Below are positions 58,054 to 64,000 of a DNA stretch of 64,000 nucleotides, one piece after another (the stretch's first letter is position 1; each line of letters opens with the position of its first letter). The notes beneath the pieces are model-generated. The model made no database searches. It was given only the letters and a program-made list of their open reading frames with translations, and was not told the origin of the DNA. The position numbers and the translations under genes are program-made. The stretch spans positions 310,001-374,000 of the forward strand of contig NZ_LMNF01000004.1 of NCBI RefSeq assembly GCF_001422485.1. Reading direction: 5' to 3'. This DNA comes from Agreia sp. Leaf283 (GTDB lineage: Bacteria; Actinomycetota; Actinomycetes; Actinomycetales; Microbacteriaceae).

Positions 58054-58554
58054 ATGATCCAGTTGCCCGCAGCACCCGCGTTGACCGTGCCATCGGCCGT
58101 CGTGAAGACCTCGTATCTCGTCGGCGAACAGGCCGATATGAAACACCGGGGATCGGACGCACAGTGGTTGAGTGCCGCGAGCCTCGACTTCGATGCCTTC
58201 GTGGCCGAGAGAACGGGCGTGCGCGAGCGCTGGGGTGTTCCGTCCGAACTCTTCTGGTTCACCTCGGGCGAGTACTACATCGGCTCGCTCGTCATCAGGC
58301 ACGAGCTCACCGACGACGAGGGCGGCGGCCACATCGGCTATCACGTCGTGTACCCGTGGCAGAACCAGGGCCATGCGACCCGGATGCTCGGGGCCGCGTT
58401 GGTGAGATGCGCCGCGTTGGGCATCGACCGGGCCCTGTTGACCGTCGCGCCCGACAACGCCGCATCGATCGCCGTCGTGCGGCGCAATGGAGGCGTCGAA
58501 GAAGGCGGCTTGAACAGCGAGGGCGAACTGCAATTCTGGGTCGACACACCCTGA
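58054..58554 (+). CDS. GNAT family N-acetyltransferase
   Basis: 166 aa. The GNAT core is YYIGSLVIRHELTDDEGGGHIGYHVVYPWQNQGHATRMLGAALVRCAALG, with the acetyl-CoA pyrophosphate loop Q-N-Q-G-H-A (motif A), then LLTVAPDNAASIAVVRRNGG (motif B). The substrate is unknown. Divergent from the hydrolase with a 31-bp gap. Confidence 0.87.
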   Translation: MIQLPAAPALTVPSAVVKTSYLVGEQADMKHRGSDAQWLSAASLDFDAFVAERTGVRERWGVPSELFWFTSGEYYIGSLVIRHELTDDEGGGHIGYHVVYPWQNQGHATRMLGAALVRCAALGIDRALLTVAPDNAASIAVVRRNGGVEEGGLNSEGELQFWVDTP

Positions 58555-58634
58555 CCCGGGTGGCTCCGTCCGATACGCTTTTCTGAACCGGGGGGTGGCA
58601 CGTCGAGCGACTCTCGCTGTCTGAGAGGTCTCCG

Positions 58635-59480
58635 ATGCACGAGCACAACACCCCGTCGCCATGGAGGAGCTTCTGGGAACGGGGCGGATGGTGGAAAGCG
58701 CTCATCCTCGTGCTCGTCTATTACGGCGTGTATCAGCTGGGCGGGCTGCTGCTCAATCTCATCTTCGGCGGGGCCTCGATAGAGCCGACCAGCGCCCTGG
58801 GCATCTTCGTCGGCACCGGTCTTCCGATCATTCTCGGATGCTTTCTGCTCGTGGTTCTCGCGTGGTCGGTCGGATGGCTGAAGGAGCTCTTCGGTCGCCA
58901 GGCCATCCGCGGTCGCGGCTGGATGTGGATCGCCGTCGCGGTCGTGCTGCTCACGAACATATTTCGGTTCATCGCCCTCGACTATGAGAAGACGGGCGCG
59001 GCGCTCCTGTTCTCCTGGCTGCTGACGGGCCTGTTCATCGGGTTCGCTGAGGAAGTGCTCACCCGCGGGTTCGTCGTGCAGCTCATGCGCAAGGCGGGCC
59101 ACCCCGAGATCGCGGTGGCGCTCGTGTCGGCGGCGCTGTTCGCATTGCTGCACGCGGGCAATCTCTTCGGCGGCCAGGGTGTACTGGCGACGGTCGTGCA
59201 GGTGGGCTACACCTTCTTCTTCGGCCTGCTGATGTACCTGGCCTACCGGGTGACCGGCCGCCTGATCGTGCCGATTCTGCTGCACGCCAGCACCGACCCG
59301 AGCATCTTCCTGTTCTCGACCAATCCGTCCGCCTCGAGCCCGCTCGCTCCGCTGGCGGGCCCGGGCAACATCATCGTGATCTTCTTCGGCCTCATCCTGC
59401 TGATCGTGCTCATCTTCAGCGGCGGCAGAGACAGGGCGTTCGCGCGCGCCGGGCTGTCGGGAGGCGCCGTCCGCGCCTGA
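58635..59480 (+). CDS. CPBP family intramembrane glutamic protease
   Basis: 281 aa with about eight membrane segments. The catalytic residues of the CPBP/Abi family are present: Glu139-Glu140-x3-Arg144 (FAEEVLTRG), Phe169-x3-His173 (FALLHAGN) and a later His in PILLHASTDP. Such enzymes cleave membrane proteins or peptides; in Actinobacteria roles include bacteriocin self-protection, but none is shown for this subtype. No signal for a linked peptide gene nearby. Confidence 0.87.
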   Translation: MHEHNTPSPWRSFWERGGWWKALILVLVYYGVYQLGGLLLNLIFGGASIEPTSALGIFVGTGLPIILGCFLLVVLAWSVGWLKELFGRQAIRGRGWMWIAVAVVLLTNIFRFIALDYEKTGAALLFSWLLTGLFIGFAEEVLTRGFVVQLMRKAGHPEIAVALVSAALFALLHAGNLFGGQGVLATVVQVGYTFFFGLLMYLAYRVTGRLIVPILLHASTDPSIFLFSTNPSASSPLAPLAGPGNIIVIFFGLILLIVLIFSGGRDRAFARAGLSGGAVRA

Positions 59481-59504
59481 CGCGCCGCCGGCATCCGGTG
59501 CCCG

Positions 59505-60212
59505 TCAGTTGCTGCTCGACGACGAGCGGTCGGGCAGGTAGGGCTCGATCGCGGCGGCGAGCTTCGCCGGGTTCATCGACTGCAGCCACACGTGCCCGGG
59601 GCCGTGCAGCTCGGCGAGGAACATGGAGTCGCCGAAGAACTTGTTCTTGATGCCCTTGATGCTCGCGAACTCCAGCGGCATCTCGGCTCGGAACATCGCC
59701 AGGTGGCCGGGGTGGATCAGCAACGACTCGCCGGCTTTCAGGTCGTACTCGGTGATCTCGCCGGCGAGCTGCACCCAGGCGGTGCCCGATCCGCTCAACT
59801 TCTGGAAGACGACGCCCGCGCCTCCGAAGATTCCCGCTCCGAGCTTCTTCTGCAGCGCGACGGAGACCTCGACCTGAGGAGTGCTGGCCGTGTACGCGCC
59901 GGCCTGAATCATGAACGTGTCAGACGGGTCGATCTGGATCTCGCGAATCGTTCCCGGCAGCTGAGCCGCGAACGCGACCATGCCTCCTGCCGGGGCCGTG
60001 TACTGGGTGAGGAACAGCTGCGCGCCACCGAGCACCCGTTTGAGGCCGCTCATGAATCCGCCTTGGCCGCCAGAGCCGTGGGCGGTCGAGGTGTCGAGCT
60101 GCATACCCGGCGTGAGCCAGGCGACGTCGCCACCTTCGGCCACGATGGCCTCTCCGGGGTCGAGCGTGATCTCGAGGATGGGCATGGTGGTTCCGGCGAT
60201 GACTGGTCTCAT
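59505..60212 (-). CDS. AIM24 / TIGR00266 family protein
   Basis: 235-aa beta-sandwich protein. The start MRPVIAGTTMPILEITLDPGEAIVAEGG and core GGMVAFAAQLPGTIREIQID, SVALQKKLGAGIFGGAGVVFQKLSGSGTAWVQLAG and PGHLAMFRAEMPLEFASIKGIKNKFFGDSMFLAELHGPG are diagnostic. Function in bacteria is unknown; homologues lie in mitochondria. It ends in a poly-Ser tail. It converges on the CPBP gene. Confidence 0.88.
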   Translation of the reverse strand: MRPVIAGTTMPILEITLDPGEAIVAEGGDVAWLTPGMQLDTSTAHGSGGQGGFMSGLKRVLGGAQLFLTQYTAPAGGMVAFAAQLPGTIREIQIDPSDTFMIQAGAYTASTPQVEVSVALQKKLGAGIFGGAGVVFQKLSGSGTAWVQLAGEITEYDLKAGESLLIHPGHLAMFRAEMPLEFASIKGIKNKFFGDSMFLAELHGPGHVWLQSMNPAKLAAAIEPYLPDRSSSSSN

Positions 60213-60231
60213 GCGGCCACACTAATCTCGC

Positions 60232-60882
60232 TCAGTGGTCGTCGTCGAGCAGCATTCCCACCGACGTCGCGCAGGTGTCTCCGCGCCAGGCCTCGATGCC
60301 CTCACGAACGGCGAAGCCCACAATGACGAGGCCCGCGATCGCATCCGCCCACCACCAGCCAAGCAGGCTGTTCAGCACGAGGCCGACGAGCACGGCGGCC
60401 GACAGGTAGGTGCAGATCAGGGTCTGCTTGGAGTCGGCGACGGCGGTGGCCGATCCCAGTTCGCGGCCGGCGCGGCGCTCGGCCAACGACAGGAACGGCA
60501 TGACGACGACGCTGAGCGCGGTGATGACGATGCCGAGGGTGGAATGCCGCACCTGCTCCTGGCTCGCCAGGGCGAAGACGGAGGACACCGTGACGTACGC
60601 GGCGAGAGCGAAGAACGCCACGGCGATGACCCTGAGCGTTCCCTTCTCCCAGCGTTCCGGATCGCGCCTCGTGAACTGCCAGGCGACCGCGGCCGCGGAG
60701 AGCACCTCGATCACGGAGTCGAGTCCGAATCCGATGAGCGCGGCCGACGACGCGATGGAGCCGGCGGTGATTGCCACGACGGCCTCGACCACGTTGTAGG
60801 CGATCGTCGCTCCGACGATCAACCGGATGCGGCGCTGTAGCAGCTGTCGTCTCTCGGGGGCCGGAGCCTGCGTCGCGGTCAT
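60232..60882 (-). CDS. Cation diffusion facilitator-like metal transporter
   Basis: 216 aa from the ATG at 60882 overlapping the sensor stop (ATGA). Five to six membrane segments. Membrane metal-site residues appear in GFGLDSVIEVLSAAAV (Asp in helix 2) and VADSKQTLICTYLSAAVL (Asp in helix 5). Shorter than typical CDFs because the cytoplasmic C-terminal domain is absent, as in several actinobacterial members. It probably exports cadmium, zinc or lead. Control is by the CmtR-like sensor in the same operon. Confidence 0.83.
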   Translation of the reverse strand: MTATQAPAPERRQLLQRRIRLIVGATIAYNVVEAVVAITAGSIASSAALIGFGLDSVIEVLSAAAVAWQFTRRDPERWEKGTLRVIAVAFFALAAYVTVSSVFALASQEQVRHSTLGIVITALSVVVMPFLSLAERRAGRELGSATAVADSKQTLICTYLSAAVLVGLVLNSLLGWWWADAIAGLVIVGFAVREGIEAWRGDTCATSVGMLLDDDH

Positions 60883-61217
60883 GCGCACGAGCATCCATCG
60901 CCGTCGCAGCAGTCGGGTTCGACGCGGAGCGTCACCCGCAGCATCTCGTCGAGAGCGGCCGCGAGGTGTTCGTCGGCGAGCCGGTAGCCGGTGCGGCGGC
61001 CCTCGGGAATCGCCTCGACGAGGCCGCATCCGCGCAGGCAGGCGAGCTGATTCGACATGACCTGCCGCGAGACCCCCAGGTCGTCGGCGAGGTCGGACGG
61101 GTAGGCCGGTGCCTCGCGCAGTGCGAGCAGAACGCCGGCGCGCGTCGGATCGCCGAGGGCGTGGCCCAGGCGGGAGAGCGCGGCGGTATGCGAGAGCGTT
61201 GCGGTTGCGGAGGGCAT
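60879..61217 (-). CDS. ArsR/SmtB-family metal sensor, CmtR-like
   Basis: 112 aa from the ATG at 61217. The winged helix has DPTRAGVLLALREAP and SDLADDLGVSRQVMSNQLACLRGCGLVEAIPEGRRTGYRLAD. The recognition helix carries the Cys-x3-Cys pair (ACLRGCG) that binds cadmium/lead in CmtR. The C-terminal tail CCDGDGCSCA supplies extra thiols, as the distal Cys of CmtR does. It should repress its own operon and release on metal binding. First gene of the sensor-exporter operon; operator at 61226-61245. Confidence 0.88.
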   Translation of the reverse strand: MPSATATLSHTAALSRLGHALGDPTRAGVLLALREAPAYPSDLADDLGVSRQVMSNQLACLRGCGLVEAIPEGRRTGYRLADEHLAAALDEMLRVTLRVEPDCCDGDGCSCA

Positions 61218-61225
61218 GCCTCGAC

Positions 61226-61245
61226 AGTACAGCAAAGCGTGTACT
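61226..61245 (-). promoter_or_regulatory. Operator upstream of the CmtR-like gene
   Basis: AGTAC-N10-GTACT dyad ending 9 bp before the sensor ATG, placed to overlap the transcription start or -10 box. Confidence 0.65.
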
Positions 61246-61312
61246 AAAGGAGAGGCGCGGTCCGCCCTCCGGTCCGCTGTGCGCTCGGGGTGCTCGTGTG
61301 TTGCCGGCGGCG

Positions 61313-61363
61313 ACGAACGTTGCCGGGCGACCGACAACATCCGTCGTCGCCGGCAACGTTCGT
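61313..61363 (-). terminator. Hairpin downstream of the SDR gene
   Basis: Perfect 14-bp arms ACGAACGTTGCCGG / CCGGCAACGTTCGT with a 23-nt loop, directly after the SDR stop at 61373. A competing arm (TTGCCGGCGGCGACG, 61301-61315) can pair with part of the same right arm. Separates SDR from the metal operon. Confidence 0.65.
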
Positions 61364-61372
61364 GTGCCGACC

Positions 61373-62098
61373 TCAGTCGGTGCTCAGGAGGCGTGTCATC
61401 TCCTCGTAGAAGGGGGCCGGGTCGCCGGCGAGCGAGGCCTTGACCATGGCGGTCCAGTCGTCGACGATCACCTCGATCGAGCCGGCGGCGAGGCCGTCGA
61501 GCGAGAGGCGGGGCACGTCGCGCGGGTCGATCTTCTGGCCGTCGTAGGAGGCGCTGATGTCGGTGTCTGCGGCGCCGAGCAGCACGCCTTGCACGAGGGT
61601 GCCCTGGGCGGCGAGTTCGAGTCGCACGCCATTGGTCATGTTCCATTCGGCCGCCTTGGCTGCGGAGTACCCGCCGCTGCCCAGTGTGGCGAACCACGAC
61701 AGGGCTGAGAGCACGTTCACGATCGCGCCGCCGCCGCCCAGCGCGAGCGTCGGGGCGAACTCCCGGATCACGTCGAGGGTGCCCCAGAAGTGCGTGTCGA
61801 ACTCGCGGTGGAGCTCGCTCAGCTCGCCGGTCACGAGGGGTGCACCCGTCGAGATGCCGGCGTTGTTGACGAGGAGCGTGACGTCGTTCGCGGTGGCGGC
61901 CGCCTCGACCACAGACTGGTGATCGAGCAGGTCGAGTCGCAGGGGAACCACGCGCGCGTCGTCGAAGTCCATCGTTTCAGGGCGCCGTGCGGTGGCGTAG
62001 ACCTTCGCGGCCCCGCGATCGAGCAGTTCGAGAACGAACTGGCGGCCGATGCCGCGGTTGGCTCCGGTGACGAGGGCTATCTGATCGGTGATGTTCAT
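61373..62098 (-). CDS. SDR family oxidoreductase
   Basis: 241-aa short-chain dehydrogenase. Dinucleotide motif VTGANRGIG at residues 10-18, RLDLLDH for NADP/NAD choice, NNAG, catalytic Ser in LSALSWF, and Tyr-x3-Lys in YSAAKAA. The substrate is unknown. Divergent from a MerR gene with a perfect palindrome between them, so it is probably activated by that regulator. Confidence 0.87.
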   Translation of the reverse strand: MNITDQIALVTGANRGIGRQFVLELLDRGAAKVYATARRPETMDFDDARVVPLRLDLLDHQSVVEAAATANDVTLLVNNAGISTGAPLVTGELSELHREFDTHFWGTLDVIREFAPTLALGGGGAIVNVLSALSWFATLGSGGYSAAKAAEWNMTNGVRLELAAQGTLVQGVLLGAADTDISASYDGQKIDPRDVPRLSLDGLAAGSIEVIVDDWTAMVKASLAGDPAPFYEEMTRLLSTD

Positions 62099-62171
62099 GC
62101 TGTGCCGTGCTTTCTGCTGATGAGTGTCTTGTCGCCGAGCGTTCGCGAGGCGGCATCGGCTACGCTAAATG

Positions 62172-62187
62172 TTGACGTTGACGTCAA
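62172..62187. promoter_or_regulatory. MerR-type operator between SDR and merR
   Basis: TTGACGTTGACGTCAA, a perfect 7-2-7 palindrome overlapping -35-like TTGACG hexamers on both strands, 45 bp from the merR start and 74 bp from the SDR start. Confidence 0.72.
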
Positions 62188-62231
62188 GGGCAAGTCACGA
62201 GGCGAATTCATGGTTGTGGAGGCAGGACAGG

Positions 62232-62600
62232 ATGCGAATAGGCGACGTCGCCCAACGAACGGGCGTCAGTACGAGGGCCCTCCGGTACTACGAGGAGCAG
62301 GGGCTGCTGGGGTCGGAGCGCACGTCGACAGGCCAGCGCACCTACACGGAGTCGGCGGTCGAGCGCGTAGAGCTCATTCAGCAGTTCTTCACCGCCGGCG
62401 TGCCGAGCCGCACCATTCTCCAGCTGCTTCCGTGCGTTGACAGCGGGCACGCTTCTCCCGAGGTCTTCGAAATCCTCGAGGAAGAGCGCAGGCGGATCAC
62501 CGACGCGATGGCCGACCTCGCCGCCGCTCGCGACGCACTTGATCGCATGATCGACATCACCCGCAATCCCACGCCGGAGCACTGCCCCTCGCTTCGGTGA
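62232..62600 (+). CDS. MerR family transcriptional regulator
   Basis: 122 aa from the ATG at 62232 with AGGACAGG upstream. Winged helix MRIGDVAQRTGVSTRALRYYEEQGLL with wing RTYTESAVERVELIQQFFTAGV, then a dimerisation helix (EEERRRITDAMADLAAARDALDRMIDI). One Cys in LLPCVDSGH and one near the end. The organic-compound MerR subgroup typically controls a divergent oxidoreductase, here the SDR gene. Confidence 0.87.
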   Translation: MRIGDVAQRTGVSTRALRYYEEQGLLGSERTSTGQRTYTESAVERVELIQQFFTAGVPSRTILQLLPCVDSGHASPEVFEILEEERRRITDAMADLAAARDALDRMIDITRNPTPEHCPSLR

Positions 62601-62698
62601 GCGCGCTCGGTGCTCCCCAGGGGCTCGCCGCGACTTCCCGCAGAACGCGCACTGACCGGCAGATCTGAGCACTCTCTGACAGCTCGACGAGAGCCAGC

Positions 62699-62719
62699 GT
62701 TCCCTGAGCTTGTCGAAGG
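62699..62719 (-). repeat. Intergenic repeat family 1, copy f
   Basis: Inverted TTCGACAAGCTCAGGGAAC core between the merR and DUF808 genes. Confidence 0.75.
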
Positions 62720-62806
62720 GCAGCCCGCTCGACCGGTGCAGGATACTGTGGAGTCGGACGAGCTGCACCGGCAGCACGAAGACGCCCCCAATCCAAGGAG
62801 ACGCCC

Positions 62807-63700
62807 ATGTCGGTCGGCCTGCTCGCCGTCGTCGATGACATTCTGACCGCCGCCCTCAAGGCGAGCGCGAAGACCGCTGGCGTCGTGATCGACGACGCCG
62901 CCGTCACGCCGCAGTACGTTCAGGGGCTCACGCCCGCACGCGAACTGCCCGTCGTGTGGAAGATCGCGCTCGGAAGCCTCGTCAACAAGTTCGTCATCAT
63001 CATTCCGATCGCGCTGCTGCTCAGCGCGTTCGCCCCCTGGGTTCTGCCCTTCCTGCTGATCATCGGCGGCACCTACCTCTGCTTCGAGGGCGCGGAAAAG
63101 GTCACCGAGTGGTTCGGCGTGCACCACGCAGAGGACGACGGGGAGCAGAAGACCGAGGGAAAGCTCGTGTTCGGCGCGATCCGCACCGACCTCATCCTGA
63201 GTACTGAGATCATGCTCATCGCACTCGACAGCCTCGATCCGGACTTCGGAATCTGGCTCACGCTCGGCGCCCTCGTCGTGATCGGCCTCGGCATGACCCT
63301 GCTCGTCTACGGTGCGGTGGCCCTGCTGGTGAAGATCGACGATATCGGCCTGCGTCTGATGAAGAACCCGGCCCGAGGCATCCGTCGTACCGGCGCGCGC
63401 ATCGTGCGGGCGATGCCCGCCGTGTTCCGCGTGATCAGCATCGTGGGAACGGTGGCGATGCTCTGGGTCGGTGGCCACCTGGTGATCACAAACCTCGCCG
63501 AGACGTTCTGGCACGGCCCGTACGACCTGGTGCATGTGGTCACGCATGCCGTCGAGGCTGCGGGGCCGGTCGTGGTCTGGATCGCCGACACCGCCGTGTC
63601 GTTCGTGTTCGGGCTGGTGCTCGGAATGATCATCGTCGGCATCGTCATGGGCCTGTCGCGACTCCTGAAGCGGGACCGGTCGGCGGCAGTCTCGCACTGA
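62807..63700 (+). CDS. DUF808 family membrane protein (YedI-like)
   Basis: 297 aa. Starts MSVGLLAVVDDILTAALKASAKTAGVVIDDAAVTPQYVQG-type (diagnostic N-terminus), with AAGGAG upstream. Four or more membrane segments: FVIIIPIALLLSAFAPWVLPFLLIIGGTYLC, IWLTLGALVVIGLGMTLLVYGAVALLV, VISIVGTVAMLWVGGHLVI and VVWIADTAVSFVFGLVLGMIIVGIVMGLS. The conserved LCFEGAEKVTE and IRTDLILSTEIMLIAL stretches identify the family. Function unknown. Confidence 0.88.
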   Translation: MSVGLLAVVDDILTAALKASAKTAGVVIDDAAVTPQYVQGLTPARELPVVWKIALGSLVNKFVIIIPIALLLSAFAPWVLPFLLIIGGTYLCFEGAEKVTEWFGVHHAEDDGEQKTEGKLVFGAIRTDLILSTEIMLIALDSLDPDFGIWLTLGALVVIGLGMTLLVYGAVALLVKIDDIGLRLMKNPARGIRRTGARIVRAMPAVFRVISIVGTVAMLWVGGHLVITNLAETFWHGPYDLVHVVTHAVEAAGPVVVWIADTAVSFVFGLVLGMIIVGIVMGLSRLLKRDRSAAVSH

Positions 63701-63711
63701 CCGGCAGACGG

Positions 63712-64000
63712 ATGCGACGGCTCTCGGCATATTTCTGGCAGCGTGTTCTTCTGCGCCTGCTTGCCGCTGTCGGTATCTGGGGCGGGGCCCTGATGGTACT
63801 CAGCTTTGCGAAGTCGCCCGCGTTCTGGCCGCAGACCGTGGGCATCCCTGTGTTCGTCGTCGGTGTGGTCGGAACGCTGGTTGTGTTTGCTCCAATGGCC
63901 TGGAGCCGGAACGCCGAAGAGCTCGACGGGTTCACCACGCTGAACGGGTACGCCCGCAATCTCGAGCAGCGCGATCCCTACAGTGGATCGGTGATCCGAG
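63712..64000 (+). CDS. Membrane protein, cut by the window end
   Basis: Open frame from the ATG at 63712, 11 bp after the DUF808 stop, continuing past the window edge (96 codons seen). It starts MRRLSAYFWQRVLLRLLA and has two hydrophobic segments (VLLRLLAAVGIWGGALMVL and VGIPVFVVGVVGTLVVFAPMAW), then a soluble stretch (NAEELDGFTTLNGYARNLEQRDPYSGSVI). Probably co-transcribed with the DUF808 gene. Function unknown. Confidence 0.6.
   Translation, partial: MRRLSAYFWQRVLLRLLAAVGIWGGALMVLSFAKSPAFWPQTVGIPVFVVGVVGTLVVFAPMAWSRNAEELDGFTTLNGYARNLEQRDPYSGSVIR

Noticed and set aside
63645-63959. 104-codon minus-strand frame at the right end
   Set aside because: It is antisense to the DUF808 tail and the partial membrane protein, which has better codon use and membrane segments.
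1-64000. tRNA, rRNA and CRISPR arrays
   Set aside because: No cloverleaf with a T-loop GTTCRA pattern in context, no rRNA sequence and no spaced direct repeats with unique spacers were found by eye; a tRNAscan/Infernal run could still find one.

Overview
The window is a 64 kb piece of a high-GC actinobacterial chromosome, most likely from the family Microbacteriaceae. The support is the strong G/C codon bias, several genes that start at or very near a promoter -10 box (leaderless transcripts), a DtxR/IdeR-type iron box, a C-terminal LAxTG (sortase E type) sorting signal, MmyB-type XRE regulators, an F420-type oxidoreductase and a hisC-bkdABC cluster. No rRNA, tRNA, IS element or CRISPR array was seen. 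The species cannot be named from the sequence alone.

Layout. 0.1-7.8 kb: an SDR/LLM oxidoreductase pair with a divergent MmyB-type regulator; a DUF308 / flavoprotein disulfide reductase / EthD operon; and a divergent two-component system separated from it by an elaborate inverted-repeat operator region. 7.8-18.1 kb: an accessory island, visibly poorer in G+C. It begins in a truncated, frameshifted ABC exporter gene and carries a PARIS-like AAA-ATPase + DUF4435 pair, a winged-helix gene with tandem repeats upstream, a 23-codon peptide gene with a perfect Shine-Dalgarno and a strong terminator, an unknown 150-aa gene, a serine resolvase destroyed by four frameshifts, and a three-gene ABC-3C (ABC three-component) defence operon with a predicted nuclease effector.

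18.1-31.9 kb: core metabolism and housekeeping: hisC-type aminotransferase, branched-chain/2-oxo acid dehydrogenase E1alpha-E1beta-E2, ferredoxin, MFS transporter, a MerR-controlled divergent pair of membrane proteins (SpoIIM-like and a small export-like protein), membrane proteins of unknown function, two tiny coupled acidic ORFs, and an EAL-DICT phosphodiesterase. 31.9-39.3 kb: cupins, another MmyB-type regulator, a zinc alcohol dehydrogenase, and the folate-independent methionine synthase pair mesD-mesX with a divergent LysR regulator. Two covarying hairpin repeats sit between convergent gene ends here.

39.4-43.5 kb: an iron-boxed siderophore uptake operon (ATPase, lipoprotein receptor, FhuB-type fused permease). 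43.5-54.4 kb: a carbohydrate utilisation locus of sugar ABC importer, GH78 alpha-L-rhamnosidase, GH43 enzyme, LacI repressor and a surface-anchored GH3 enzyme. It is tied together by four copies of the 14-bp palindrome ATGAAGCGCTTCAT in front of its two transcription units. 54.4-64 kb: an MFS/cyclophilin-like lipoprotein pair with a third MmyB-type regulator, hydrolase, GNAT, CPBP protease, AIM24 protein, a CmtR-like metal sensor with a CDF efflux pump, an SDR/MerR divergent pair, a DUF808 membrane protein and the start of a membrane protein cut by the window end.
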